A program made the position numbers and the translations under genes. Below the pieces are notes generated by a model. That model saw nothing but the letters and a program-made list of their open reading frames with translations. It made no database searches and was not told the origin of the DNA. A stretch of DNA of 64,000 nucleotides from Bordetella genomosp. 13 (lineage in GTDB: Bacteria > Pseudomonadota > Gammaproteobacteria > Burkholderiales > Burkholderiaceae_B). Positions 10,384 to 18,799 of this stretch are shown one piece after another. The stretch is taken from positions 2,542,001 through 2,606,000 of the forward strand of contig NZ_CP021111.1 in NCBI RefSeq assembly GCF_002119665.1, written 5' to 3'. The stretch's first letter is position 1; every line of letters begins with the position of its first letter.

Positions 10384-11159
10384 GCGGGCACTCCTGCTGC
10401 AGGTTTCTCGAAAGTCTTGCCGGTGCCGAAGTAGACCTCCTGCACCTTGGGATGGTTGCGGATCTCCTGCGCGCGACCCTCGGCAATGAGGCTGCCGCGC
10501 GCCAGCACGATCATGCGATCCGCATAGGCGAACACCACGTCCATGCTGTGCTCGGTGAACAGCACCGCCATGCGGCGGTCGACCACCAGGCGCTTGGTCA
10601 GCGCCATCAGTTCATTGCGCTCGCGCGGCGCCATGCCGGCCGTGGGCTCGTCCATCAGCAGCAGCTTGGGATCGTTGGCCAGGCCCATTGCCAGCTCGAC
10701 GCGCTTCACGTCGCCGTAGGCCAGTTCGCTGCAGGGCCGGTCGGCCTGGTCGCGCATGCCTACCTGGTCGAGCAGGTCCAGCGCCTGATCCCGATATTGC
10801 CTGCCCGCCTGCGACCACAGCGAATAGATGCGCCGGTGATGCGACAGCAGCGCCATCTGCACGTTCTCGACCACCGTGAGGGAAGCGAAGGTGGCCGCGA
10901 TCTGGAAGGTGCGGCCCACGCCCAGGCGCCAGATGTCGCGCGGACGCATGCCGGTCAGTTCCTGGCCTTCGAGCCTGACGGATCCGGAGGTGGGCGGCAG
11001 CTGGCCGCCCACCATGTTGAAAGTGGTGGACTTGCCGGCGCCGTTCGGCCCGATCAGCGCCAGCAGTTCGCCGGCGGCCAGGTCGAAGCTGATGCCATTG
11101 ACGGCCTTCACGCCGCCGAACGATTTGTTCAGATCCCGGACTTGCAACAGCGCGCTCAT
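10380..11159 (-). CDS. livG: Branched-chain-type ABC transporter ATPase LivG
   Basis: This is the first ATPase of the same importer, 259 residues. Walker A is GPNGAGKST and Walker B is LLLMDEPTAGMAP. The signature reads LAYGDVKR, a variant of the usual LSYGQQR seen in LivG proteins. I chose the ATG at 11159, which begins MSALLQVRDL and overlaps the permease stop by 4 nt. The open frame continues far upstream but only as antisense-like sequence within the permease gene. Confidence 0.93.
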   Translation of the reverse strand: MSALLQVRDLNKSFGGVKAVNGISFDLAAGELLALIGPNGAGKSTTFNMVGGQLPPTSGSVRLEGQELTGMRPRDIWRLGVGRTFQIAATFASLTVVENVQMALLSHHRRIYSLWSQAGRQYRDQALDLLDQVGMRDQADRPCSELAYGDVKRVELAMGLANDPKLLLMDEPTAGMAPRERNELMALTKRLVVDRRMAVLFTEHSMDVVFAYADRMIVLARGSLIAEGRAQEIRNHPKVQEVYFGTGKTFEKPAAGVPA

Positions 11160-13141
11160 GCCTGCTTCTCCTCGCGCACGGCGATGCCGTGATTGCCGTC
11201 GCGGCGATTGCCGTCGCGGCGATTGCCGTCGCGGCGATGGCCGTCGCGGCGGTGGCCGTCGCGGCGGCTCACTCGCTGCCAGAGCTGCCGGAACGACCCG
11301 GCGATGCCCTGCGGAAAGGCCAGCACCAGCAGCAGGATCACGCCGCCCAGCAGGGCGCGCCAGTATTCGGTCAGCCGCATGACGTAGTCCTGCAGCACGT
11401 TGAACGCCGCGGCGCCCACCACCGGACCGACCAGGGTCTGGATGCCGCCCAGCAGCACCATCACCAGGCCGTCGACCGACTTGCCCACCGCCATGGCGTC
11501 GGGCGAGATGCTGCCCTTGGAGAACACGAACAGCGAACCTGCCAGCCCCGCGAACACGCCTGCCAGCACGAACGCCGCCCACTGCACGCGCTTGACGTCG
11601 ATGCCGATGGCGTCGGCGCGCAGCATCGAGTCGCGGCCGGCGCGCAGCGCATAGCCGAACGGCGCGAACAGGATGCGGCGCAGCACCAGCATCGACAGCG
11701 CGGCCAGCGCCAGCACCAGGTAGTAGTACGCGTTGCCGGACAGCCAGTCGGCCGGCCACACCCCGATCAAGCCGTTGGAACCGCCCGTGAAGTCATCCCA
11801 CTGGAACACCACCGACCATACGATCTGCGAGAACGCCAGCGTCAGCATGGCCAGGTACACGCCCGACAGGCGCACGCAGAACCAGCCGAACACCAGCGCG
11901 CCGGCTGCCGCGGCCAGCGGCGCGAACGCCAGCGCCAGCTCCATGGGCAGCGACGCCGCCTTCAGCAGCAGCGCGGCCCCGTAGGCGCCCAGGCCGAAGT
12001 ACGCCGCATGGCCGAACGAATGCATGCCGCCCGGCCCCATGATGAAGTGCAGGCTGAGCGCGAACAGGGCCGCGATCAGGATGTCCTGCGCCAGCACCGG
12101 CGCATAGGGCAGCCATGTGTCCAGCAGAGGCAGCACCGCCAGCGCCGCCAGCACTGCCAGCGCGAACACCCGGAAGGCGCCCGAGGACGGGCGCAAGGGC
12201 GCCTCGGCCGGCGCCGAGTTGCGGCTGGCGCCCTGGGGCCGGCCGAACAGGCCCCATGGCCGGAACACCAGCACCAGGGCCATGAACAGGAACTCGACCA
12301 CCAGCGTCAGCTTCGAGAACGACACGTCGATGCCCAGGATGGTCATGTTGCCCAGGCCGATGCACAGCGCCTTCAGTTCGGCGATGATGAGCGCGGCGAC
12401 GTAGGCGCCGGGAATGGACCCCATGCCGCCCACGACCACCACGACGAACGCATCGCCGATGACGCGCAGGTCCAGACCCAGGCTGGCGGGCTCGCGCGGC
12501 AGCTGCACCGCGCCGCCCAGGCCGGCCAGCATGGCGCCCAGCGCGAACACGCCCGTGAACAGCCATGCCTGGTTCACGCCCAGCGCGCCCAGCATCTCGC
12601 GGTCTTGCGTGGCGGCCCGCACCAGCGTGCCCCAGCGCGTGCGCGTCAGCAGCAGCCACAGCAACCCCAGCACGACGGGGCCGATGAGGATCAGCACCAG
12701 GTTGTAGACCGGATACTGGCGGCCAAGCAGATCGATGGCGCCGGTGAGGCCGGGCGCGCGGCGGCCCAGCAGGTCTTCCGCGCCCCAGATCCACAGCGTG
12801 GCGTCGTTGATCACCAGCACCAGCGCGAACGTGGCCAGCAGCTGGAACAACTCGGGCGCGCGATAGATGCGTCGCAGCAGCACGATCTCGACCAGCGCGC
12901 CGAACACGCCCACCAGCACCGCGGCGGCGACCAGCCCGAACCAGAAGCCCAACGCCGTGCCGCCTATGTGCTCGACCACGGAATACGCCGCGTACACGCC
13001 CAGCATGTACAGCGAGCCGTGCGCGAAGTTGACGATGCGGGTGACGCCGAAGATCAGCGACAGCCCCGCCGCGACGAGAAAGAGCGAAGACGCCTCGGCC
13101 AGGCCGTTGAGCAACTGCGCGAGAAAACCGGTGAAATCCAT
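11156..13141 (-). CDS. Fused LivH-LivM branched-chain-type ABC permease
   Basis: This 661-residue membrane protein joins two permeases that are usually separate. The first ~290 residues are LivH-like (GLAEASSLFLVAAGLSLIFG near the start, then GGMGSIPGAYVAALI). From about residue 320 it is LivM-like (ALHFIMGPGGMHSFG-type motif, IGVWPADWLSG, GGIQTLVGPVVGA). The C-terminus ends in a hydrophilic tail of DGHRR/DGNRR pentapeptides coded by a 15-bp tandem repeat. ATG 13141 is preferred over GTG 13150 because AGGTGG is 10 nt upstream of the ATG. The gene sits between the binding protein and livG and overlaps livG by ATGA. Confidence 0.9.
   Translation of the reverse strand: MDFTGFLAQLLNGLAEASSLFLVAAGLSLIFGVTRIVNFAHGSLYMLGVYAAYSVVEHIGGTALGFWFGLVAAAVLVGVFGALVEIVLLRRIYRAPELFQLLATFALVLVINDATLWIWGAEDLLGRRAPGLTGAIDLLGRQYPVYNLVLILIGPVVLGLLWLLLTRTRWGTLVRAATQDREMLGALGVNQAWLFTGVFALGAMLAGLGGAVQLPREPASLGLDLRVIGDAFVVVVVGGMGSIPGAYVAALIIAELKALCIGLGNMTILGIDVSFSKLTLVVEFLFMALVLVFRPWGLFGRPQGASRNSAPAEAPLRPSSGAFRVFALAVLAALAVLPLLDTWLPYAPVLAQDILIAALFALSLHFIMGPGGMHSFGHAAYFGLGAYGAALLLKAASLPMELALAFAPLAAAAGALVFGWFCVRLSGVYLAMLTLAFSQIVWSVVFQWDDFTGGSNGLIGVWPADWLSGNAYYYLVLALAALSMLVLRRILFAPFGYALRAGRDSMLRADAIGIDVKRVQWAAFVLAGVFAGLAGSLFVFSKGSISPDAMAVGKSVDGLVMVLLGGIQTLVGPVVGAAAFNVLQDYVMRLTEYWRALLGGVILLLVLAFPQGIAGSFRQLWQRVSRRDGHRRDGHRRDGNRRDGNRRDGNHGIAVREEKQA
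11191..11265 (-). repeat. Five-unit 15-bp tandem repeat in permease C-terminus
   Basis: Five direct copies of a 15-bp unit (plus strand gattgccgtcgcggc) run without gaps. The first three are identical. The fourth and fifth differ by one or two bases (gatggccgtcgcggc, ggtggccgtcgcggc). In the permease frame each unit codes RRDGN or RRDGH, giving a basic cytoplasmic tail just before the stop. Because the unit is a multiple of three, copy-number change by slippage would keep the frame. Confidence 0.9.
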
Positions 13142-13176
13142 GGCCAGCACACCACCTGATCAGCGAGGCAGGCGCC

Positions 13177-14391
13177 TCAGTCGCCCTTGCGCAGCTTGCG
13201 CACCTCGTCGTCCGGCGGCATGACCGATCCGCCGTCGACGTAGCGGAAGTCGGTCATGATGCCCTTGCCGTCCTGCCTGGCCAGCTTGCCCACGTAGGCG
13301 CCCATGGTGGACTGGTGGTCGAGCGCGCGGTATTCGATGGGGCCGAACGGAATGGTGAGCTTCAGGCCGGCGAAGGCCTTGATCAGCGCCTCGGTGTCGG
13401 CGGAACCCGCGCGCTTCATGCCCTCGGCCAGCGACTTGATGGCGCTGTACCCCACCACCGAGCCCAGCCGCGGATAGTCCTTGAACTTGTCCTGGTAGGC
13501 CTTCAGGAACGCCTTGTGCTCGGGCGTGTCGATGAACTGCCAGGGGTAGCCCGTGACCACCCAGCCCTCGGGCGTTTCGTCGCGCAGCGGATCGAGATAC
13601 TCGGGTTCGCCGCTCAGCACGCTGACCACGGGACGGCCCTTGAACAGTCCGCGCGTTTCGCCCTCGCGCACCAGCTTGGCCAGGTCGGCCGCGAACAGCA
13701 CGTTGAAGATGGCATCGGGCTTGGCATCGGCCAGCGCCTGCACCACGCTGCCCGCATCGACCTTGCCCAGCGGCGGAGCCTGCTCGGCGACGAACTCGAT
13801 GTCGGGCTGCGCCGCCTTCATCAGCGTCTTGAACGTGGCCACGGCCGACTGGCCGTACTCGTAGTTCGGGTAGACGATGGCCCATCGCTTCTTGTTCATC
13901 TTCACGGCTTCGGGCACCAGCATGGCCACCTGCACGTAGGTCGAGGTGCGCAGGCGATACGTGTAGCGGTTGCCGTTTTCCCAGGTGATCTTGTCGGTCA
14001 GCGGCTCGCTGGCCAGGAAGAACACCTTCTTCTGCTTGGCGTAGTCGGTCAGGGCCAGGCCGATGTGCGACAGGAACGAGCCCGTCAGCACGTCGACGCG
14101 TTCGCGCGACACCAGCTCTTCCGCCGCGCGTACGGCCTCGCCGGGATTGGCGTTGTCGTCGCGGATGACCAGCTCGAGCTTCTTGCCGTTTACGCCGCCC
14201 GCGGCATTGACCTCGTCCAGGGCCAGCTGCATGCCCTTGCGATAGGGGTCGAGGAAGGCGGGCTGCGCCTTGTAGCTGTTGATCTCTCCGATCTTGATGA
14301 CGCCCTGCGCCCACGAGGGCGTGGCCGTCGCGGCGAACCAGGTCAGGCTGGCGGCCGCGAGGATCCGGAAACTGCGAATACGACCGTTCAT
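13177..14391 (-). CDS. ABC transporter substrate-binding protein (LivK-like)
   Basis: This is a periplasmic type I binding protein of the branched-chain amino-acid/aromatic-acid family, 404 residues. It has a signal peptide (about 1-28, ending PSWA) followed by IKIGEINSYKAQPAF and AAEELVSRERVDVLTG. Related proteins bind amino acids, amides or aromatic acids. It is the first gene of the importer operon, 35 nt before the permease. An 18-bp NicR-type operator lies about 78 bp upstream of its ATG. The likely ligand is nicotinate or another pyridine acid; this is inferred. Confidence 0.9.
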   Translation of the reverse strand: MNGRIRSFRILAAASLTWFAATATPSWAQGVIKIGEINSYKAQPAFLDPYRKGMQLALDEVNAAGGVNGKKLELVIRDDNANPGEAVRAAEELVSRERVDVLTGSFLSHIGLALTDYAKQKKVFFLASEPLTDKITWENGNRYTYRLRTSTYVQVAMLVPEAVKMNKKRWAIVYPNYEYGQSAVATFKTLMKAAQPDIEFVAEQAPPLGKVDAGSVVQALADAKPDAIFNVLFAADLAKLVREGETRGLFKGRPVVSVLSGEPEYLDPLRDETPEGWVVTGYPWQFIDTPEHKAFLKAYQDKFKDYPRLGSVVGYSAIKSLAEGMKRAGSADTEALIKAFAGLKLTIPFGPIEYRALDHQSTMGAYVGKLARQDGKGIMTDFRYVDGGSVMPPDDEVRKLRKGD

Positions 14392-14468
14392 GTTTTCCCC
14401 TTGAATGAGTGACGGCGTCGGTGCGTCGGCTGCGATCCGGACAGATGGCGCGGCCTGTGCTTATATAA

Positions 14469-14486
14469 AGCGTACACACTCAAATT
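14469..14486 (-). promoter_or_regulatory. NicR/BpsR-type operator upstream of ABC operon
   Basis: On the minus strand this reads AATTTGAGTGTGTACGCT. It is identical at 17 of 18 positions to the site in the nicC promoter (4575-4592) and closely related to the one at 4384-4401. It lies in the 344-bp region between nicR and the binding-protein gene and is followed on the minus strand by the TATA-rich TTTATATAAG. No other gene is visible in this intergenic stretch. Confidence 0.6.
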
Positions 14487-14630
14487 CTGCATGCATTCGA
14501 GCAATCCGGCAGGCATAACCATTATCAGGACATGGATATTCGAAACCCTACGGGATTACCCGGATATTCGCGTGAAATCAGCGTGTTAAGGCAATATTCC
14601 ACGCCCTGTAGTAGAGCGTTTTCACAGTGG

Positions 14631-14653
14631 AATGCCCCGCGCCGGGGCATTCT
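14631..14653 (-). terminator. Hairpin downstream of nicR
   Basis: A perfect 10-bp GC-rich stem (GAATGCCCCG and its complement) encloses a 3-nt loop. It sits about 85 bp past the nicR stop codon on the minus strand. No clear T-tract follows, so it may be a weak terminator or an mRNA 3'-end hairpin. Confidence 0.45.
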
Positions 14654-14735
14654 CGCACGTGAAAAATAGAGCGTCGTCACTGAATTCGGACTAGGACTTA
14701 CCCTAGTGGCGGGCGTGCGGGCGCGACGTCGCGCA

Positions 14736-15227
14736 CTACGGCGCCGGCGCACCGTCCATCTCGCTCATCTTGCGCAGCAGGTACAGAATGGCCACCCGCT
14801 CGGCCGGATTCAGGTCGCCGAAGGTGCTTTCGCTGATGCGCTGCGCGAACGGCACCATCTCGCCCACCAGCGCATGCCCCGCGTCCGTCAGCGTCACCAG
14901 CACCTTGCGGCGGTCCGCGGGGTCATGCGAGACCGCCAGCAGTTCGCGGGTCTTCAGACGCTCGATCACCCCGCGGACCGTGGCCTGGTCGATGGCCGTG
15001 GCCTTGACCACCTCGACCAGCGAACATGCCTGCCGGTCGCGCACGGCGCACAGCACCACGAACTGCGCGGCCGTCAACTGCGAATCGGGAATCGTCTGCT
15101 GGAAGATCGCCATGTGGCGCTGGTACGCGCGGCGCAGCAGATGGCCCACCTGGTCGGAGAACTGGTAGGAAGAGTCGGGCGCTTGCGCGCCCGGCGTTGG
15201 ACGCGATGCTTCCTCGGATCGGGGCAT
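14736..15227 (-). CDS. nicR: MarR-family repressor NicR/BpsR
   Basis: This 163-residue winged-helix protein is the expected repressor of nicotinate catabolism. In relatives it is released from DNA by 6-hydroxynicotinate. The core SYQFSDQVGHLLRRAYQRH and IPDSQLTAAQFVVLCAVRD closely resembles NicR of Pseudomonas and BpsR of Bordetella. The recognition helix region is KATAIDQATVRGVIERL and the wing is DPADRRKVLVTL. It is adjacent to the ABC importer and about 10 kb from the nic promoters. It lacks an operator-like copy at its own start, suggesting it is not strongly autoregulated. In Bordetella the homologue also affects biofilm polysaccharide genes. Confidence 0.88.
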   Translation of the reverse strand: MPRSEEASRPTPGAQAPDSSYQFSDQVGHLLRRAYQRHMAIFQQTIPDSQLTAAQFVVLCAVRDRQACSLVEVVKATAIDQATVRGVIERLKTRELLAVSHDPADRRKVLVTLTDAGHALVGEMVPFAQRISESTFGDLNPAERVAILYLLRKMSEMDGAPAP

Positions 15228-15320
15228 GGACGATGGCGTGGGCGAGAGCGTATCGGGACGGCACGTGTGCCGATGCGGGCGCGATGGCCTGCCCGCAGTA
15301 TACCGACCGATGCCCGGCCC

Positions 15321-16292
15321 TCAACCAGGACGGATGCCCGACTTCCTGATGATCGGCCCCCACTTGGCGCGTTCTTCATCGGCGAAGCGGGCCAGGTCTT
15401 CGGGCGTGCCGCCGGCGGGCTCGTAGCCCAGCTGAAGCAGCCGGGCGCGCGCCTCCGGCTCGTGCAGGATCTGGTTGACGGCCTGGTTCAGGCGGTCGAC
15501 CACGGACCTGGGCGTGCCCTTGGGCGCATACAGCGCATTCCACGCGATCACCTCGAAATCAGGCACACCCTGCTGCGCCACGCTGGGCACGCCCGGCAGC
15601 AGTTCACTGGGTCCCTGGCTCGTCACGGCCAGCGCCCTGAGCTTGCCGCCCGCGACCTGCGCGCGGGCCACGGCCACGGTATCGATGAGCACCGGAATCT
15701 GCCCGCCCATCACGTCGTTGACAGCCGTGGGCGACCCTTTGTAGGGCACGCCGAACAGCGGCGCCTGGGTCTGGTCCTTCATCAGTTCGAGCACCAGCTG
15801 CGCGGTGGTGCTGGGCATGCCCACGTCGGCCGCGCCCTTGCCGCGACGGGCCGCGGCCAACAGATCTCCCACCGATTGCAGCTTCGAATCCGCGGCCACC
15901 ATCAGCGCCATGGGGAACGTGGCCACCAGCGCGATCGGCACGAAATCCCGCTTCGCGTCGAAGGTGAGCTGCGGATAGAGAAACTCGTTCAGCGCGTGCG
16001 TGGCGTTGGTGCCCATCGTCAGTGTGTAGCCATCCGGCTCGGCGCGGGCCGCGACGTCGGTACCGATGTTGCCGCCCGCGCCGCCCCGGTTCTCCACGTA
16101 GAAGGCCTGGCCAAGTCTGGCGGACAGTTTCTCGGCGAGATAGCGCGTGGCCACGTCGGTGCCCTGGCCGGCCTGGTAGGCCACGACGATACGGACCGGC
16201 TTCTCGGGATAGGCGCCGCGCGCGGCATGGGGACTGAGACTGAAAAAGGCCGCGACCGACAGGGCCGCGGCCGACAGCATGGCGCGATTCAT
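15321..16292 (-). CDS. Bug/TctC family periplasmic receptor
   Basis: This 323-residue tripartite-tricarboxylate-type binding protein starts at ATG 16292, where GAGGAG lies 9 nt upstream. A signal peptide covers about 1-27 (HAARGA). The mature part shows YPEKPVRIVVAYQAGQGTD and GGAGGNIGTDVAARA, the ligand-loop hallmarks of Bug proteins. No TctA/TctB genes are nearby, as is common for orphan Bug receptors. It is the last gene of the leftward unit ligase-hydratase-CoA-transferase-Bug and probably captures the carboxylic acid processed there. Confidence 0.92.
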   Translation of the reverse strand: MNRAMLSAAALSVAAFFSLSPHAARGAYPEKPVRIVVAYQAGQGTDVATRYLAEKLSARLGQAFYVENRGGAGGNIGTDVAARAEPDGYTLTMGTNATHALNEFLYPQLTFDAKRDFVPIALVATFPMALMVAADSKLQSVGDLLAAARRGKGAADVGMPSTTAQLVLELMKDQTQAPLFGVPYKGSPTAVNDVMGGQIPVLIDTVAVARAQVAGGKLRALAVTSQGPSELLPGVPSVAQQGVPDFEVIAWNALYAPKGTPRSVVDRLNQAVNQILHEPEARARLLQLGYEPAGGTPEDLARFADEERAKWGPIIRKSGIRPG

Positions 16293-16348
16293 GATGATTG
16301 TCTCCTCGTTATGGGATGACGGCATTGCTTCGATGCCGCCCGTTACCG

Positions 16349-17524
16349 CTATTCAAGTTCGCCGCGGATCTCCTTTTCGTGTGCCGACAGGGCGGGCGGC
16401 GCGTGACCCACCGCACCGGGCGTGGCGGACAGCCGGATCGGCACGCCCAGTCCTCGATACGCGCCGCTGCGCACCACCATGCCGCGATGCGCCGCATGCG
16501 CCTGGTCCAGCGCCTGCGGCACCGTGTTGACCGGCCCGGCGGCAATGCCTGCCGCCATCAGTTCGGCGCACAAGCGCTCGCGCCCGAACTCGCGCAGGCT
16601 CGTCTCGATCTCTTTGCGCAGGTCGGGCGAGTTCTCGACGCGCGAGGCGTTGGACACAAAGCGGACATCGCCGGCCAGCCCTTCGCGGCCGATCACTCGG
16701 CAGAAACGCGCGAACTGCGCGTTGTTCAGGATGCCCAGGAACATCGGGCCGTCGCGGGCTTCGAACTGGTCGTACGGCGCGATGTTGGGATGGGCGCTGC
16801 CGGTGAGGGCCGGCGCCTTGCCCGAATGAAACCAGTTGGACGCGTGCGGCACCAGCAGGCTGAGCGCCGTGTCGAACAACGTGGTTTCGACGCGTTGACC
16901 GCGGCCGGTACGCTGCCGCGCCACCAGGGCCATCAGGATGCCGGCCAGCGCGGTGTAGCCGGTCAGGTGGTCCACCACCGGCACGCCCAGCCGGGTCGGG
17001 CCGGAGTCCGGCGTGCCGTTGACGCTCATCAGGCCGCACATGGCCTGCAGCACGGCGTCATAGCCCGGCAGGCCGCCCAGCGGGCCATCGTCGCCGAAGC
17101 CGGTGATGCTGCAGTACACCAGCCTTGGAAAGCGCTCGGCCAGCGCCTGCTCATAACCCAGGCCCCAGCGCTCCATGGTGCCGGGCAGGAAGTTCTCGAC
17201 CAGCACGTCGGCGTCGCGCAGCAGGCCCAGCAGCGTCTCGCGTTCGTTCGCGAGCGTCAGATCCAGGGCGATCGAACGCTTGCCGCGATTGAGCGCCTGG
17301 AAGTACGCCGCGTCGCCGCTCTCCGCGAACGGCGGCCCGAGCCGCCGCGTATCGTCGCCCGCGGGCGGCTCGACCTTGACCACCTGTGCGCCATGGTCGG
17401 CCAGGATCTGCGTGCACAGCGGCCCCGCCAGCACCCGCGACAGGTCCACGACCCGCACGCCCGCCAACGCGCCGGCCGAAACGGCCGCCCCACCCTCTGC
17501 CGTCGCGCCCGAGGTGTCGTTCAT
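16349..17524 (-). CDS. CaiB/BaiF family CoA-transferase
   Basis: This is a family III CoA-transferase of 391 residues, moving CoA between a carboxylic acid and an acyl-CoA. The N-terminus has the family motif LAGVRVVDLSRVLAGP and the catalytic Asp lies in LPGYDAVLQAMCGLMS. I start at ATG 17524 (MNDTSG), preceded by a GGAGGAGG run. An earlier in-frame start at 17572 would add only a basic extension. Neighbours are a MaoC-type hydratase (54 nt upstream) and a Bug receptor (56 nt downstream). The substrate is not recognisable. Confidence 0.9.
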   Translation of the reverse strand: MNDTSGATAEGGAAVSAGALAGVRVVDLSRVLAGPLCTQILADHGAQVVKVEPPAGDDTRRLGPPFAESGDAAYFQALNRGKRSIALDLTLANERETLLGLLRDADVLVENFLPGTMERWGLGYEQALAERFPRLVYCSITGFGDDGPLGGLPGYDAVLQAMCGLMSVNGTPDSGPTRLGVPVVDHLTGYTALAGILMALVARQRTGRGQRVETTLFDTALSLLVPHASNWFHSGKAPALTGSAHPNIAPYDQFEARDGPMFLGILNNAQFARFCRVIGREGLAGDVRFVSNASRVENSPDLRKEIETSLREFGRERLCAELMAAGIAAGPVNTVPQALDQAHAAHRGMVVRSGAYRGLGVPIRLSATPGAVGHAPPALSAHEKEIRGELE

Positions 17525-17578
17525 GCTGCCTCCTCCTCCGTTGCGTCGCCGCGCGAGGCGGCGCGCTGACATTCGGGA

Positions 17579-18742
17579 TCAGCCGCGCGAGGGCAGCTCC
17601 ACCACGCCTGTGCCCAGCACCGACAGTTCGCCATCCTGATTCTCGGCATGCTGGTCGATCTCGACCAGGTGGCGCCCGTCTTCCACGTACTTGCGCAGCA
17701 CCTTGCCCTTGATGAACAGCATGTCGCCTGCGGGATTGTGCCGGCGGATCTTGCATGCGGACTTGCGCAGCATGCCGTCGTCACCCATCCAGTTGGTCAG
17801 GTGATGGGTCAGCCAGGAATTGCGCTCGGGACCATAGTCGTACGCGCCCGGCGCACCCACTTCCAGGGCGAAGTCTTCTTCCCAGTGCACGCGCTCCGGC
17901 ACGTCCGGGATGCCGAAGCCGTTCTTGATGCCCACCCCCGGGTGCGCGTCGATCAGGCGCCACGCCAGCTTGTTGGCGCGGATGTACAGGCCGCCCCAGC
18001 CTTGGGCGTAGGCAATGAAGCCGGTGACCGTCATGGGCCCCTTGAACATCACCGGCAGCGCCTGGCCCTCTTGCACGTCTTCCCAATAGCGCTTCTGCGC
18101 GCCGCGCACTTCTTCCTGCGCATACAGCTTGTAGGCTTCCGCCAGCTCCTCGTCGGTGTAGCGGCGCGGCGCGCGCGCGCGCACCTCGCGATACTTGGTG
18201 CCCTTCTCGCGCGCATGGTCGCGCTCGGTGCGAAAGCACCAGCTGTCCGCCTCCGCCACCTTGTCGCCCTGCTGGTTGTAGAAATCCACGTGATAGATCT
18301 GCTGGATGGCGCGGCCCGCGAACCGGGTCTCGTGCTCTATCAGGTCCTTCAGCACCGCCTCTGTGGAGATCTCGTCATTGCGACGCACCTGTTTGTGCCA
18401 AGTCCAGTCGGCGCCCGACCACATGGCGTGTACGCCCGGCAGGCCTCCCACATACCCCGACACGATGCGACTGGTGGAGAACAGGAAGCTGGGCAGCGCG
18501 ACGATGCCGCCATGCGCGGTGCGGGCCGCATAGTCCGGATCGCACCACAGCGGATTGTCGTCGCCGATGCCATGCGCGTAGTGGCGGATGTTGTCGCGCG
18601 TGGCCTCGTAGCACCACGGTTCCGCGGTCGCGCCGATCTTCACGCCGATGCGGCGGCGCAGATCGTCGAGATCCCGTTCGGTGATCTTGGGGAAGGTGCG
18701 CTCGGCGGTGAACTCGGTGGCGCGTTCGGTGATGATGGACAT
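17579..18742 (-). CDS. MaoC/FAS1-like double-hotdog acyl-CoA dehydratase
   Basis: The 387-residue protein has an N-terminal FAS1-like dehydratase domain (DNIRHYAHGIGDDNPLWCDP, about residues 50-70) and a C-terminal MaoC-like hotdog. Such proteins hydrate or dehydrate enoyl-CoA or hydroxyacyl-CoA. It sits between an AMP-forming ligase (57 nt upstream) and a CaiB transferase, so it probably acts on a CoA thioester made by them. No closer function can be given. Confidence 0.82.
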   Translation of the reverse strand: MSIITERATEFTAERTFPKITERDLDDLRRRIGVKIGATAEPWCYEATRDNIRHYAHGIGDDNPLWCDPDYAARTAHGGIVALPSFLFSTSRIVSGYVGGLPGVHAMWSGADWTWHKQVRRNDEISTEAVLKDLIEHETRFAGRAIQQIYHVDFYNQQGDKVAEADSWCFRTERDHAREKGTKYREVRARAPRRYTDEELAEAYKLYAQEEVRGAQKRYWEDVQEGQALPVMFKGPMTVTGFIAYAQGWGGLYIRANKLAWRLIDAHPGVGIKNGFGIPDVPERVHWEEDFALEVGAPGAYDYGPERNSWLTHHLTNWMGDDGMLRKSACKIRRHNPAGDMLFIKGKVLRKYVEDGRHLVEIDQHAENQDGELSVLGTGVVELPSRG

Positions 18743-18799
18743 GCAGGGTCTCCTCGGTGTTCTCGATGTTCGGGCTCGGGTGGTATCGAAGGGGTGAAG

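Noticed and set aside
11191..11265. Tandem repeat considered as a CRISPR array
   Set aside because: Units are contiguous 15-mers with no spacers and are in frame with the permease gene.
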